A DNA stretch of 43,299 nucleotides from Enterococcus avium ATCC 14025 (GCF_000406965.1 NZ_KE136363.1:112469-155767), one strand, 5' to 3'; shown: positions 1-9,638, numbered from the stretch's first letter. Notes: generated from the letters alone by a model not told the origin. Program-made: numbers and translations.

Positions 1-2
1 AA

Positions 3-350
3 ACAGAAATCGTCGATGAACTGTTAAGCTACAACGAAGAATTGCGAACAGCGTATCATTTTTGTCAATTATTACGCTATTATTTCGTTAAACGAGATAC
101 GGAAGGCTTTCAAGAAACCCTTAAAACAATTTCATCTACGTTACCTCAGTCGTTTAAAAAGAAATTCACGATCTTCCATCGCTACCAATCGGGCATTTCA
201 AATGCCTTTAAAGTGTCCCACTCAAACGGTGTCACGGAGGGGCTGAATAACAAGATCAAGCTGATTAAACGAATTGCGTTTGGTTATCGCAACTTTTATA
301 ACTTTCGGGCACGGATCTATTTACAACAAGGTCTGATCTTTGAAAACTAA
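3..350 (+). CDS. ISL3-family transposase, C-terminal fragment (runs off the left edge)
   Basis: The frame is open from base 3 to the TAA at 348-350, and the TTG at 42 is only an internal codon. The visible 115 residues match the C-terminal end of DDE transposases of the ISL3 family. The key stretch is SNGVTEGLNNKIKLIKR, which carries the final catalytic Glu region, followed by GYRNFYNFRARI. The zinc-binding N-terminus and the first catalytic Asp residues lie outside the window, so I cannot judge whether the protein is intact. A second copy of the same C-terminus is at 43192-43299 on the other strand. Confidence 0.85.
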   Translation, partial: TEIVDELLSYNEELRTAYHFCQLLRYYFVKRDTEGFQETLKTISSTLPQSFKKKFTIFHRYQSGISNAFKVSHSNGVTEGLNNKIKLIKRIAFGYRNFYNFRARIYLQQGLIFEN

Positions 351-354
351 AAAA

Positions 355-383
355 ATATGCGGCGCACAGAACGCGCCGCATAT
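355..383 (-). terminator. Hairpin at the IS edge, terminator for transcription entering the element
   Basis: A perfect 11-bp stem (355-365 with 373-383) has a 7-base loop. On the minus strand it is followed directly by a run of seven T, so it reads as an intrinsic terminator for leftward transcripts. It would stop read-through from mprF before it becomes antisense to the transposase. No T run follows on the plus strand. Confidence 0.6.
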
Positions 384-489
384 CGGACTAAGTTTTATTC
401 AAATTTGTCTTCACCAACACGATTTGACGAAGAGCCCGTTTTTTAAAAGCGAATATTTATTTACAAAATAATCACTAATATGAAAACAA

Positions 490-3069
490 CTAATCTCTAA
501 AGATGAATCGACGGAATCCATGATACTTTTTTTCAGCTTGAACTGGAGCGTTATCTGTAATCAAAAGGGCGATCATGACATAACCAATCCAACTATCACG
601 GGAATAGAGTACGTATTTAGGTAGCCATTCATTGGCATATTTATCTTTGTATTCCTTTAGCCCACCAAAGGAATAAAAGCGGGAACCGAAATTATAAACT
701 AAATAGGCAATTCGTTCCTGGGTGAAGCTTTTGCGGGAGGTTCCAACATTTGCTAACGGTGCCATGCCTAGGTCGAAGTATTCAATGCCCATTTCATCTC
801 GCATATATTGGAACAGGTTGATGAAAAGAAAGTCCATCGTACCGCTTGGTGCCTCTTCTGGACTGTGGCGCATCAAGTCGATCGTGCCGATGCTGTTGGT
901 ATAAGTAGGCATGAAATTTGCGAAAGCAACAATCTTTTCATCGCTATTTCTAATCACCGCGATTGGCGCTCGTTGCAAATAATCTTCTGAGAAAAAACCT
1001 AAGGAAAAGCCTTTTTCTTTGCGACCTCCCAACCATTCATCTGAGACAGTTTTTAAAGCATAAATGGTTTCAGACGAGAAGGGTGGTGTGATCACGTCAA
1101 ATTGATACCCTTCCTTAAGAACCTTGTTGAAGCTAGAGCGCTGACCTTTCATTTTCTTTCCGCTTAACGTAAAGTCAGGCAGGTGAACATGGGCTCTTTC
1201 ACCGAATTTGATAAAATCATAGCCGAACTCGTGAAGAATCATGACCATCTCTTCGCTATTTTCATAAAAAACCGGTAAATAATTGTAGCGATCAACTTCA
1301 TTAATCAGTGCTTCTGTAGCAGCCTCGAAGTCACTTGCTTTCCCCGAAGGATCGCCCATTACTAAAATTTTATTATTGAAGGTCGATAATTGGAAGAAAA
1401 CTGTGTCTTCATCACCGTTGTTGTAGTAAAAGACCTTTTTATCCTTTAAAAAAACCAATTGACTGTCAGGATTACCGCCATATGTTGATAAAATGTGTTG
1501 GATACGAGACTCATCTAAGGCTTCTCCAATTTGAATTCGTTTATTTTTCAAAAAGCGGATTAATAATAGGATAATGAAAGCAACTATCAGGATAGCGATA
1601 AAACCAACGAACCAAATTCTTTCGCTTGGAAACAAGAAAAATTCTGGCAAACGATGACGATGATGAATGTTTGGACTATTGTAAACACCGATAATAATGT
1701 ATAGAATTGCTAAACTGCCCATAATTATCCCATCAATCGTCATCCATTCAGCAGAATAAACTAGTTGTTCTCTAAATAACTCATTCTTTGAAAAAATAAC
1801 AAAAAGCAACAATAGCGCAAGGAATATTCCGGTTGAGAAACGAAATCCTGCTAACAATGAGTATAGAAAAGTTAAGGTTACAATGATGATCGTAGGAATA
1901 TAAGCTCTCTTCACTCGTGCAGAGGTTCCACGACCGGAAACAATCAATAAAAAGCCTAAAAGAATAGCTGGAAAGACTACAATTACACGGGAATGAATAG
2001 GATTCAGCCGTTGCAAGAAAGGCAACCGGATAAATGCTTCAGGAATTGTTGCTGATAAAACCAGCATAATTCCCGTAAAATAAAGTAGAATAACCTCGAA
2101 CTTGTGTGCCAATTCTTTTAATAGACTAATTGGAATTCCTTTATAACGTGCATTAATCGTTGTACCAAGATTCTTGAAGAAGAAAATCAGGCCGATAGCA
2201 AAGGGAATCAGGTAATAGAAAAGTCGAAATAATAAAAGCCACGCGACAACTGTTTCGCGAGGAGTTCCCAGAGCTGAAAGACCGATAATCATCATCAGAT
2301 CAAAACTGCCGAGTTCACCTGGTATCATCGAAGCAATTCCGATTACTGTCGCAGCAATAAATAACGGAACAACATCGCGAATACTCACATGGATACCCAT
2401 CAACAAACCAATTGAAATGAAACTGACTAACGTCCCCGTCCACTCGAGAAAGGAGGTCGCGATCAATTCCAAACGATGTGAACTTTTCAGGTCGCCCAGA
2501 TATTCTCCTTTACCGAAAAGACTTAAACAAAAGACAATTGGAAAATAGAGGCCACCACCAATTAACCAAATCCAGTATTGTCGTAGATATTGATTGTGGT
2601 CGTCGAACATAACTAAGAAAAAAGAAAGCAGTGCATAAATTGAAAGTCCTGACATTGTAAAGACTAAAATTTTTGATAATGCTTGAATAACTTTTTTCCC
2701 AGATGTTTGTTTGCCATAAAATTCAGAGCGTAATCCCGCACTAACGAAGCCACCAAAGCCAGCAATATTGTTTAGGGTATTAACCAACCAGCTTGTTTCA
2801 AAGATGTATAACTTCTTTGGTCTCTGTTCTAAGATGTTATTTAAGGTAAAATCGTAGCCGATCATTGGGACCACAGAAACTAATCCGATTAGTGCCATTA
2901 GCAAAATATTCCAGATGCTGATTTCGCTAAAAATAGTTGAAAGCTGATCAAAGGAAATTGTTTTTGCAATATTGGATAACTCGAACAAGACAATAATAAT
3001 AACTGAAATCAAAAAGATTGTTTTAAATTTACTTAAATGTGTTTTTATCCATCCGATAAGATTTTCCAT
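490..3069 (-). CDS. mprF: Phosphatidylglycerol lysyltransferase / flippase MprF
   Basis: MprF adds an amino acid (usually lysine) from aminoacyl-tRNA to phosphatidylglycerol and flips the product outward. This lowers the negative surface charge and protects against cationic peptides. The N-terminal two thirds are a series of hydrophobic membrane segments. The C-terminal part from about residue 520 is the soluble GNAT-like (DUF2156) synthase domain, with KMKGQRSSFNKV and the conserved FDLGMAPLANVG stretch. Length (859 aa) is normal. I start at the ATG at 3069 because AGGAG sits 8 bases upstream; a TTG 18 bases further out has no ribosome site. It lies 4 bp after the hydrolase stop, so the two are probably cotranscribed. 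The insertion sequence begins 53 bp beyond its stop codon. Confidence 0.93.
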   Translation of the reverse strand: MENLIGWIKTHLSKFKTIFLISVIIIVLFELSNIAKTISFDQLSTIFSEISIWNILLMALIGLVSVVPMIGYDFTLNNILEQRPKKLYIFETSWLVNTLNNIAGFGGFVSAGLRSEFYGKQTSGKKVIQALSKILVFTMSGLSIYALLSFFLVMFDDHNQYLRQYWIWLIGGGLYFPIVFCLSLFGKGEYLGDLKSSHRLELIATSFLEWTGTLVSFISIGLLMGIHVSIRDVVPLFIAATVIGIASMIPGELGSFDLMMIIGLSALGTPRETVVAWLLLFRLFYYLIPFAIGLIFFFKNLGTTINARYKGIPISLLKELAHKFEVILLYFTGIMLVLSATIPEAFIRLPFLQRLNPIHSRVIVVFPAILLGFLLIVSGRGTSARVKRAYIPTIIIVTLTFLYSLLAGFRFSTGIFLALLLLFVIFSKNELFREQLVYSAEWMTIDGIIMGSLAILYIIIGVYNSPNIHHRHRLPEFFLFPSERIWFVGFIAILIVAFIILLLIRFLKNKRIQIGEALDESRIQHILSTYGGNPDSQLVFLKDKKVFYYNNGDEDTVFFQLSTFNNKILVMGDPSGKASDFEAATEALINEVDRYNYLPVFYENSEEMVMILHEFGYDFIKFGERAHVHLPDFTLSGKKMKGQRSSFNKVLKEGYQFDVITPPFSSETIYALKTVSDEWLGGRKEKGFSLGFFSEDYLQRAPIAVIRNSDEKIVAFANFMPTYTNSIGTIDLMRHSPEEAPSGTMDFLFINLFQYMRDEMGIEYFDLGMAPLANVGTSRKSFTQERIAYLVYNFGSRFYSFGGLKEYKDKYANEWLPKYVLYSRDSWIGYVMIALLITDNAPVQAEKKYHGFRRFIFRD

Positions 3070-3073
3070 CGAA

Positions 3074-3796
3074 TCACTCCTCACCAATTAAAAATTGAAG
3101 GACTTCTTGATTGAAACGCTTTGGATTTCTACGCGCGAACATATGTCCTTGTCCTGAAACGATTGCAAAACTCGCGTTTGGAATCGAACGAGCAATATAC
3201 ATTGAATGTTGCGTTTTAATTGAATCATGTTTACCCACGATAACCAAAGTAGGAGCCTGTATCTGGTTCAAGTCCTCAGTTGTCAACCCGATATCGCGGA
3301 AAAGCAGACGCAGAATGGGTAAGAAATTTCGCATACCTGTATCTACAAACGCCCCGATCCAAACGATCGCGTATTGTACATAACTCAAGAGATGATAAAG
3401 CGTTCGAACACCACTAGGAACCGTATTTCCAGCATTCAAAACCAGATGATCCACTTTTTCAGGAAAAAGTCGCGCAAAAACCATTGCCAAATTTGCACCA
3501 TCACTAAAGCCCAAGAGATCGGCATGATTAAGTCCTTCTTGTTTCATAATGGTTGCGAGATCTTCTGCCATTAAGTGAAAACTTGTTTCCTTTTGCGTAT
3601 TAGTTGAACGACCATGTCCGCGGCTGTCAACAACATAAACGTTGAAATGTTTGCTGAAACTGTTTAATTGTTTTGAAAAGTATCGACCGCTTCCGCCGTT
3701 ACCGTGAAGCAAAAAGAGCGCTGGCCCTTTTCCGTATTTTTCGTAATAAATTTCTGAACCATCGCTCATTTGAGCGATTTTTTTTTCATTTTTCAC
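3074..3796 (-). CDS. Alpha/beta hydrolase
   Basis: A 240-residue alpha/beta hydrolase-fold protein. The oxyanion-side motif LLHGNGGSG is at residues 29-37, the nucleophile elbow GFSDGAN puts Ser at 98, and Asp191 (GKHD) and His218 (GQGHMF) complete a plausible catalytic triad. There is no signal peptide, so it is probably cytoplasmic; the substrate is unknown. I chose the GTG at 3796 because AGGTGA lies just upstream; a GTG at 3844 would add 16 residues but lacks a ribosome site. It ends 4 bp before mprF starts, which suggests one leftward operon and perhaps a role in lipid or envelope metabolism. That functional link is inference only. Confidence 0.85.
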   Translation of the reverse strand: MKNEKKIAQMSDGSEIYYEKYGKGPALFLLHGNGGSGRYFSKQLNSFSKHFNVYVVDSRGHGRSTNTQKETSFHLMAEDLATIMKQEGLNHADLLGFSDGANLAMVFARLFPEKVDHLVLNAGNTVPSGVRTLYHLLSYVQYAIVWIGAFVDTGMRNFLPILRLLFRDIGLTTEDLNQIQAPTLVIVGKHDSIKTQHSMYIARSIPNASFAIVSGQGHMFARRNPKRFNQEVLQFLIGEE

Positions 3797-3816
3797 AACA
3801 TCACCTACCAGTGTTA

Positions 3817-3845
3817 AGTATACCGATTTTTTTAAGTATTGCACA
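3817..3845 (-). promoter_or_regulatory. Candidate promoter for hydrolase-mprF
   Basis: On the minus strand a -10 TATACT (3822-3817) lies 17 bases after TGTGCA, a weak -35. It is placed just upstream of the GTG start at 3796. The -10 is good and the -35 is poor. Confidence 0.35.
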
Positions 3846-3979
3846 TTAATTTAATCATGGAATAAAATGAAAACTTTAGAATGATTAATTAAATATAAAG
3901 CTATCATATTTTACTTTTAAAAGATTGATTGACTCTTGTAGTATGGAAAGAGAAAAAAGAAGACAGATGGGTAGATTTC

Positions 3980-4615
3980 ATGTTAAAGATAATTGGAAAA
4001 CTTTTGAAAATAATTATTATAGTTGCAATTCTCACGGTCCTTGTGGTCGGTGGATTTTTTGCAATTCGAATATATAAAAATACAAATACTGTCAACGGCT
4101 ATCGCAACGATGTGCAAGTTTTGGCGGATCAAGCAGGGGTAGGAGATTATACGGACGTTATTTTAGGAATCATGTATACTGAATCAAAGGGTCAGGGGAC
4201 GGACCTGATGCAAAGCTCCGAAAGTGCTTATGGAAGTCGTGGAAAGATTATTAGTCAACAAGAGAGTATCGAAAGTGGCGTTAAGCATTTTGCGGAAAGC
4301 TATAAGCAGGCGAAGGCTGCTGGATGCGACCTCGACACTGCAATTCAAGCGTATAACTTTGGAACAAAATATATTCAATATGTGCAAGAGCACGGTGGTA
4401 AAAATAGTGTGGAGCTTGCTGAAGAATACTCGCGAGACGTTTTATCCCCAGGCTATGGCAATGATCAGCAGCACACTTATCGTTATATGCAATTGCAATC
4501 TGTGTTATACAATGGCGGGTATCTGTATCAAAACGGTGGAAACATGTTTTATGCTGAAATCGTGCAAATGAATAAGCGTTTCATTACGATGTTTCAAAGG
4601 TTTCAAGATAGTTAA
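3980..4615 (+). CDS. Membrane-anchored lysozyme-like peptidoglycan hydrolase
   Basis: A 211-residue protein with one N-terminal membrane segment (about residues 7-29) and an extracellular lysozyme-like domain of the kind found in CwlT and pneumococcal PvaA (Lysozyme_like family). The motif GIMYTESKGQG places the probable catalytic Glu at residue 68. It is followed by QSSES and, later, AIQAYNFG, which fits the second half of this fold. The expected activity is cleavage of peptidoglycan glycan strands at the cell surface. The ATG at 3980 is preferred over an outer start at 3929 because it puts the membrane helix at the N-terminus. It ends about 150 bp before dnaG and has its own transcription context. 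Confidence 0.85.
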   Translation: MLKIIGKLLKIIIIVAILTVLVVGGFFAIRIYKNTNTVNGYRNDVQVLADQAGVGDYTDVILGIMYTESKGQGTDLMQSSESAYGSRGKIISQQESIESGVKHFAESYKQAKAAGCDLDTAIQAYNFGTKYIQYVQEHGGKNSVELAEEYSRDVLSPGYGNDQQHTYRYMQLQSVLYNGGYLYQNGGNMFYAEIVQMNKRFITMFQRFQDS

Positions 4616-4632
4616 AATAATGAGCGGAAAGC

Positions 4633-4660
4633 TTGTAATAATAAAGAAATATGCTAAAAT
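4633..4660 (+). promoter_or_regulatory. Candidate promoter for dnaG-rpoD
   Basis: TTGTAA (4633-4638) and TAAAAT (4655-4660) are separated by 16 bases. Initiation near 4667 would give a leader of about 100 nt that contains the hairpin at 4683-4724. Confidence 0.5.
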
Positions 4661-4682
4661 GATAGACGTATAAGTTTGTCTA

Positions 4683-4724
4683 AAAAAATCGCGCTGATCG
4701 AGAGATGAATTGGGGCGATTTTTT
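4683..4724 (+). terminator. Terminator-like hairpin in the dnaG leader (possible attenuator)
   Basis: AAAAAATCGC (4683-4692) pairs with GCGATTTTTT (4715-4724), giving a 10-bp stem whose 3' arm doubles as the T tract. If the promoter at 4633 is real, this lies inside the dnaG-rpoD leader and would act as an attenuator. Otherwise it simply ends the lysozyme-like transcript. Confidence 0.45.
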
Positions 4725-4765
4725 ACGGCTGTTATCATATTTTTGGGAACTGGGGTGAGGTTTTT

Positions 4766-6586
4766 TTGGCGCAAAGAATTCCCCAACAAGTGATTGATGA
4801 GGTTCGTGAGAAAACAAATATTGTTGAAGTGATTGGGCAATATGTTCAATTAAAAAAATCCGGCAAAAATTATTTGGGACTTTGTCCATTTCACGAAGAA
4901 AAGACTCCATCATTTTCGGTTGCTGAAGACAAGCAGATTTTTCATTGTTTTGGATGCGGTAAGGGCGGCAATGTTTATACTTTTTTACAAGAGCTAGAAG
5001 GAATCAGTTTTCCTGAAGCTGTAAAAAAAGTTGCCGACATGGAACAAATTCCTTTAGGTATTGAGATTTCTAGTGAGCCTGTGAACCAAACGTCAACAGG
5101 GCAGCAACAATTAATTGCGTTGCATGAACGAACGGGAGACTTGTATCATCATCTGCTAATGAATACGAAGGTTGGTGAAGAAGCGTTAGAGTATCTTCAT
5201 GAGCGCGGTTTAAGTGATGATTTGATCAATGAATTTAAGATCGGTTTTGCACCTAGTCAACGGGATTTCTTAGTTCAAGTGACACAACAAGACAAGGTGA
5301 ATGCTGATTTGATGGAACGCAGCGGATTATTTATTCGTAGAGATGACGGTAGCTTTAGCGATCGTTTTTATCAGCGAGTGATGTTTCCTCTGAATGATTT
5401 TCGTGGGAAACCGATCGGATTTTCTGGACGTTTGTTGAAAACAAAGGATTTTCCTGGAGAAGATCAGCCGAAGTATCTGAATTCTCCTGAGACGGAGCTA
5501 TTCAATAAACGGCAGGTATTGTTCAATTTTGACAAAGCCCGAAACGAAATTCGTAAACAGGGGGAAGCAATACTATTTGAAGGTTTCATGGACGTATTAG
5601 CTGCTTGGCAGGCCGGTATCAAAATTGGACTAGCTTCCATGGGTACAAGTTTAACGGAGCAACAAATTGCGACAATTGAGCGTGTGACTGGTCAAGTGGT
5701 AATCGCCTATGATGGTGATGATCCTGGACAAGCGGCGACGGAACGTGCATTAACAATTTTAGATGCACATAGTCGATTGAATCTGTCCACTGTTACTGTG
5801 CCGGAAAAACTTGATCCAGATGAATACTTGCGAAAATACGGTGAGACTGAGTTGCAGAATTTGTTGCAGCATGGTCGCCAGACTCCTTTTGCTTTTAAGA
5901 TGCATTATCGGAAGAAAGGGTTGAATCTGGATAATGAAGCGGATCGTTTGAACTACTTGGAAGTCTTAATGCAAGATTTGGCAAAAGTCCAATCTCCAGT
6001 AGAACAAGATTTGTATTTGGGTCAATTAGCCAATGAGTTTCATTTGACGCGAGAAAGTTTGAAGCAACAATTGCAAATGGTTCGCCAAACAATCCGTACT
6101 GAGCGACGTCAGCAGCAAGCTCCGGTTTCTACGGCACCGACTCAATCGGTCAAAAGAGTATTGACCAAAGAAGAAAAAGCCGAACGAATGTTACTGTATC
6201 GGTGCATGAATGAAAGTTCGATCCGTGAACAATTAGTCCAGATGGAATTTCAATTTATCCACGATCAGTATCAAGAATTGCTTCTTTACTTAGATAGTTA
6301 TATGATGGTTCATGGAAATTTTATTTTAGCAGACTTCCTGAACTATTTAAAAGAGGAGGAGATGAAGCAGCTAGTCATCGACATCTCTATGATATCCATG
6401 TCAGAAGATAGTAACGAACGAGAAATCTATGATCTGATGCGGGTAATTTCCCAATCTGGTATTGCTGAGGAAATCAAACAACGACAAGAAGAGCAGCTTG
6501 AGGCCAGAAAAAGTGGAAACCAGCAGCGGGAATTAGAATTAACCGTGCAAATTATCGAATTGACAAAACGCTTGAAACAAGCCTAG
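4766..6586 (+). CDS. dnaG: DNA primase DnaG
   Basis: DNA primase makes RNA primers on single-stranded DNA at the replication fork and works with the DnaB helicase. The CHC2-type zinc motif is visible with Cys40, His43, Cys61 and Cys64. The TOPRIM domain follows, with EGFMD near residue 272 and AYDGDDPG near 315 as metal-binding acidic motifs. A C-terminal helicase-interaction domain ends the 606-residue protein, a normal length. The start is TTG at 4766, with GGGGTGAGG just upstream. It is followed 22 bp later by rpoD, the common dnaG-rpoD macromolecular-synthesis pair. Confidence 0.96.
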   Translation: MAQRIPQQVIDEVREKTNIVEVIGQYVQLKKSGKNYLGLCPFHEEKTPSFSVAEDKQIFHCFGCGKGGNVYTFLQELEGISFPEAVKKVADMEQIPLGIEISSEPVNQTSTGQQQLIALHERTGDLYHHLLMNTKVGEEALEYLHERGLSDDLINEFKIGFAPSQRDFLVQVTQQDKVNADLMERSGLFIRRDDGSFSDRFYQRVMFPLNDFRGKPIGFSGRLLKTKDFPGEDQPKYLNSPETELFNKRQVLFNFDKARNEIRKQGEAILFEGFMDVLAAWQAGIKIGLASMGTSLTEQQIATIERVTGQVVIAYDGDDPGQAATERALTILDAHSRLNLSTVTVPEKLDPDEYLRKYGETELQNLLQHGRQTPFAFKMHYRKKGLNLDNEADRLNYLEVLMQDLAKVQSPVEQDLYLGQLANEFHLTRESLKQQLQMVRQTIRTERRQQQAPVSTAPTQSVKRVLTKEEKAERMLLYRCMNESSIREQLVQMEFQFIHDQYQELLLYLDSYMMVHGNFILADFLNYLKEEEMKQLVIDISMISMSEDSNEREIYDLMRVISQSGIAEEIKQRQEEQLEARKSGNQQRELELTVQIIELTKRLKQA

Positions 6587-6608
6587 AAGTGAAAGGGGCA
6601 TTTATTTT

Positions 6609-7718
6609 ATGGCAGATGTAAAAAACAAAAAAGAGTACGAAAAAGCTTTAGCAGCCTTCATTAAGGAGAAAAAACCTTTAGGACAGGTGGTCTACGATGA
6701 ATTAACCAATCGTTTGGCGACACCTTATGAATTAGGTGCAGAAGCAATGGATGAATTAATCCAAAAAGTCGAAGATGCTGGTGTTAGTGTCGTTGATGAA
6801 AATGGTGAACCTTCTAAGGCTAGCTTGAAACAAAATGAAGAAACTGCAAAAGCCGCACAAAAAGAAGATTTATCGGCCCCAACTGGCGTTAAGATTAATG
6901 ACCCAGTTCGTATGTATTTAAAAGAAATCGGACGCGTTTCATTGTTGACTGCCGAAGAAGAAGTTGAGCTTGCATTATTGATCGAACAAGGGGATCAAGA
7001 AGCAAAACAACGCTTAGCTGAAGCGAACTTGCGTTTAGTTGTAAGTATTGCGAAGCGGTATGTTGGACGTGGAATGCAATTCTTAGATTTGATCCAAGAA
7101 GGAAATATGGGCTTGATGAAGGCCGTTGAAAAATTTGATTACCGTAAAGGTTTCAAGTTCTCGACCTATGCAACATGGTGGATTCGACAAGCAATTACTC
7201 GTGCGATTGCTGACCAAGCGCGTACGATTCGTATTCCGGTTCATATGGTAGAAACGATTAATAAGTTAATTCGTGTACAACGTCAATTACTACAAGATCT
7301 AGGCCGGGAACCAACACCGGAAGAAATTGGGGCTGAAATGGATCTGCCTACTGAAAAAGTTCGTGAGATTTTGAAGATCGCTCAAGAGCCAGTTTCATTG
7401 GAGACGCCGATTGGTGAGGAAGATGATTCACATTTAGGTGATTTCATTGAAGACCAAGAAGCGACAAGTCCAGCTGAACATGCGGCTTCAGAGATGTTGA
7501 AGGAACAACTAGAAGATGTCTTGGATACATTGACTGACCGTGAAGAAAATGTCTTACGTCTACGTTTTGGTTTAGATGATGGCAGAACACGTACATTAGA
7601 AGAAGTTGGCCGTGTATTTGGTGTTACCCGTGAACGGATTCGTCAGATTGAAGCGAAGGCTTTGCGTAAATTACGCCATCCATCACGTTCTAAGCAATTG
7701 AAAGACTTTTTAGAATAA
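6609..7718 (+). CDS. rpoD: RNA polymerase primary sigma factor SigA/RpoD
   Basis: Housekeeping sigma-70 factor, 369 aa. Region 1.2 begins at [17 protein letters not shown]. Region 2 includes the core-binding [20 protein letters not shown] stretch and the -10-reading [14 protein letters not shown]. The region 4.2 helix-turn-helix ends with [21 protein letters not shown] short region 1.1 is typical of Firmicutes SigA. The ATG at 6609 has GAAAGGGG upstream. It probably shares the dnaG transcript and is closed by a strong terminator at 7729. Confidence 0.97.
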   Translation: MADVKNKKEYEKALAAFIKEKKPLGQVVYDELTNRLATPYELGAEAMDELIQKVEDAGVSVVDENGEPSKASLKQNEETAKAAQKEDLSAPTGVKINDPVRMYLKEIGRVSLLTAEEEVELALLIEQGDQEAKQRLAEANLRLVVSIAKRYVGRGMQFLDLIQEGNMGLMKAVEKFDYRKGFKFSTYATWWIRQAITRAIADQARTIRIPVHMVETINKLIRVQRQLLQDLGREPTPEEIGAEMDLPTEKVREILKIAQEPVSLETPIGEEDDSHLGDFIEDQEATSPAEHAASEMLKEQLEDVLDTLTDREENVLRLRFGLDDGRTRTLEEVGRVFGVTRERIRQIEAKALRKLRHPSRSKQLKDFLE

Positions 7719-7728
7719 AAAAACATTT

Positions 7729-7764
7729 AAGCTCCTCGAGGATTTCCTTGAGGAGCTTTTTTAT
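7729..7764 (+). terminator. Terminator after rpoD
   Basis: AAGCTCCTCGAGG pairs with CCTTGAGGAGCTT around a short loop, followed by a T run. It sits 10 bp after the rpoD stop. Confidence 0.85.
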
Positions 7765-7848
7765 GGCAAAAATACAGCTAAACTGCATGATTGTGCAATT
7801 TCCAAAAAGCATACGGAATTTATTATTTTTGATTAATTCGTTCGAAAA

Positions 7849-7876
7849 TTGCTTGGAACATCCCTAAACATATGAT
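7849..7876 (+). promoter_or_regulatory. Candidate promoter for the MapZ-like gene
   Basis: TTGCTT (7849-7854) and TATGAT (7871-7876) are spaced by 16 bases, 40 bp before the chosen TTG start. The position after the rpoD terminator supports a separate transcript. Confidence 0.5.
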
Positions 7877-7915
7877 AGATTAAAGCATATGATTGAAAAA
7901 AAGGAGCCGATTTCA

Positions 7916-9625
7916 TTGCAAAAATGCCCTAACTGTGGTTATGAACCAGTCGAAGGATGCACAACTTGTCCGAAGTGTGGCTTTTCACTACAGTTAAATG
8001 ATCAAGAAAATACCAAAGAAATCAATGATAAAAATGATACGATCGAATGGTCTGATCTAGCAGATATGCCAATTGAATCTGTGCAAAAAATGTTTAAGGA
8101 TAACGAGGATAAAATGAAAGAAGAAAACTCTAAAGAATCAACGGAAGAAACTCCTGAAATGAATCCGATATTAGCGCAGTATATTCGTGAGCATAAAGAA
8201 GGCCAGGACAAACCCGAAAATAGTGAAACTGAAAATAAATCAGAGGAAGTCGATGAGACAGATTCTGTTAATATCGATGAAAATAAGATTGCAGAGACGA
8301 AAGAAGTAACAAATGACAAAGCTCCAGAGACTGACTATGAAGAAATTGCAGAAGAACAAAAGAGTGAAATGGACGAACCAATAGAAGAAACGGCTGAAAA
8401 TGCAATTGAAGCAGAGAATGAATCGAAGGAAGCATATCTGTTAGATCCTGCAGTTCCTTATGACGAAGAAAACACAGAATCCGCTTCTGAAGAGATAGAA
8501 GAAACACCACTTGATTCAGAATCAAATAATGGAGCTATTCCGCCAGGAGATCAACAGTCTTCAGAAGAAAAACCCAAGAAAGGCCGCAAAAAGGTTTATA
8601 TCACACTTGCGGCAATTGCCGTGTTAGGTATTGGTGGCGCTTATTACTATCAACACGAGAAGGAAGTTGAAGCGCAGCGGATTGCAACCGTTAAAAAAGA
8701 AAATAAAGTCCTTGACACGATTGAGGAAAGTATTGATAGTTATTACACGGACGATCAACACACATTTCTCGTTGCCGACAAAGTGAATCTTAACACGGGT
8801 AAAATTGATGAAGAATTATCCAAGTATAAAGATCACAAACGATACGATGAATTGAAAAAAGAGTACGATGAGTTATCGAATAAGCAAAAGGCTGAGCAAT
8901 CTGTAAATCAGCTATTCACAAGCCCTGCGATCAATGGGAACAAACTAGCAGACAAACCATTATTGAAAACAGCCGAACCTGTGAATCTTACTGTTAATAC
9001 AGGAGATAAAGAGTTTGATACTTTAATGAGTCAAGCCATCACGAATGCAAAGGATCAATATACCAAGTTTGAAGCAGCGAAAAAAGCGGCTGATAGTTTG
9101 TTAAAGGACGGCAACGTAATTGATTCTGTCAATCGTGATCAGTACAATAAGGCTAACGATGCAGTGAAAGCGGTAGCTAATCAAGAGCTAGTGCAGACTC
9201 AAAAGGATGAATTAACGAAGGTTGATCAAACGTTGAAGGATAAAGAGAAAAAAGCTGCTGAAGAGAAAGCAGCAGCAGAAAAAGCCGCTCAAGAAAAAGC
9301 AGAACAAGAAAAGGCAGCTCAAGAAGCCCGAGATAGAACTTCTTCTGATACTAGTCAGGCAGGAGATACAAGTAGTGATGCATACGCTTGGGCGCCAGGC
9401 GTCAGGGAGAAGGTTATACAAACATGTATTTCCCGTGGATATATCGTGGAAGGCGGATATAGCTTAGAACCAGTGAAAGTTGAAAATGGAGAAGGGTATT
9501 ATAATTTATACGCCACTTCTAATCGTGCTTCATTGACAAAAGGCTACTCGGATAGCGACTTGCCAATGTACCTAGTAACGATCAACTGTAAAACTGGATG
9601 GTTCAAAGGAAACGGGCCAAACTAA
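7916..9625 (+). CDS. mapZ: Zinc-ribbon, single-pass membrane protein, probable MapZ division-site protein
   Basis: A 569-residue protein laid out like the streptococcal/enterococcal MapZ (LocZ) family, which marks the mid-cell division site and guides the FtsZ ring. It has an N-terminal zinc ribbon (Cys4, Cys7, Cys18, Cys21) and a long acidic Glu/Ser-rich cytoplasmic part with many possible phosphorylation sites. One membrane helix lies at about 227-246. A coiled extracellular segment with an Ala/Lys/Glu-rich stretch near 440-470 leads to a compact C-terminal domain from about 489, with ending YLVTINCKTGWFKGN, which resembles the peptidoglycan-binding MapZ C-terminal domain. I start at the TTG at 7916 because AAGGAG precedes it; an ATG at 7889 has no ribosome site. 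The family assignment is from memory of the C-terminal domain and would be weaker without it. Confidence 0.68.
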   Translation: MQKCPNCGYEPVEGCTTCPKCGFSLQLNDQENTKEINDKNDTIEWSDLADMPIESVQKMFKDNEDKMKEENSKESTEETPEMNPILAQYIREHKEGQDKPENSETENKSEEVDETDSVNIDENKIAETKEVTNDKAPETDYEEIAEEQKSEMDEPIEETAENAIEAENESKEAYLLDPAVPYDEENTESASEEIEETPLDSESNNGAIPPGDQQSSEEKPKKGRKKVYITLAAIAVLGIGGAYYYQHEKEVEAQRIATVKKENKVLDTIEESIDSYYTDDQHTFLVADKVNLNTGKIDEELSKYKDHKRYDELKKEYDELSNKQKAEQSVNQLFTSPAINGNKLADKPLLKTAEPVNLTVNTGDKEFDTLMSQAITNAKDQYTKFEAAKKAADSLLKDGNVIDSVNRDQYNKANDAVKAVANQELVQTQKDELTKVDQTLKDKEKKAAEEKAAAEKAAQEKAEQEKAAQEARDRTSSDTSQAGDTSSDAYAWAPGVREKVIQTCISRGYIVEGGYSLEPVKVENGEGYYNLYATSNRASLTKGYSDSDLPMYLVTINCKTGWFKGNGPN

Positions 9626-9638
9626 AATAAAAAAAATA

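Larger units (their letters stand above)
1..436 (+). mobile_element. ISL3-family insertion sequence, 3' part (left copy)
   Basis: This is the inward-facing end of an insertion sequence that runs off the left edge. It holds the C-terminal part of the transposase and then the terminal repeat, whose outer bases are GGCTCTTCGTCAAATCGTG when read from position 436 on the minus strand. The same sequence occurs inverted at 43107-43299; identity stops sharply after position 436, which fixes the element boundary. Over the shared stretch I see one substitution and one A-run length difference. ISL3 elements usually make 8-bp target duplications, but the other element end is outside the window, so this cannot be tested here. 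Confidence 0.85.

Noticed and set aside
2-436. Complete insertion sequence
   Set aside because: Only the 3' part lies in the window at each end, so neither completeness nor target duplication can be judged.
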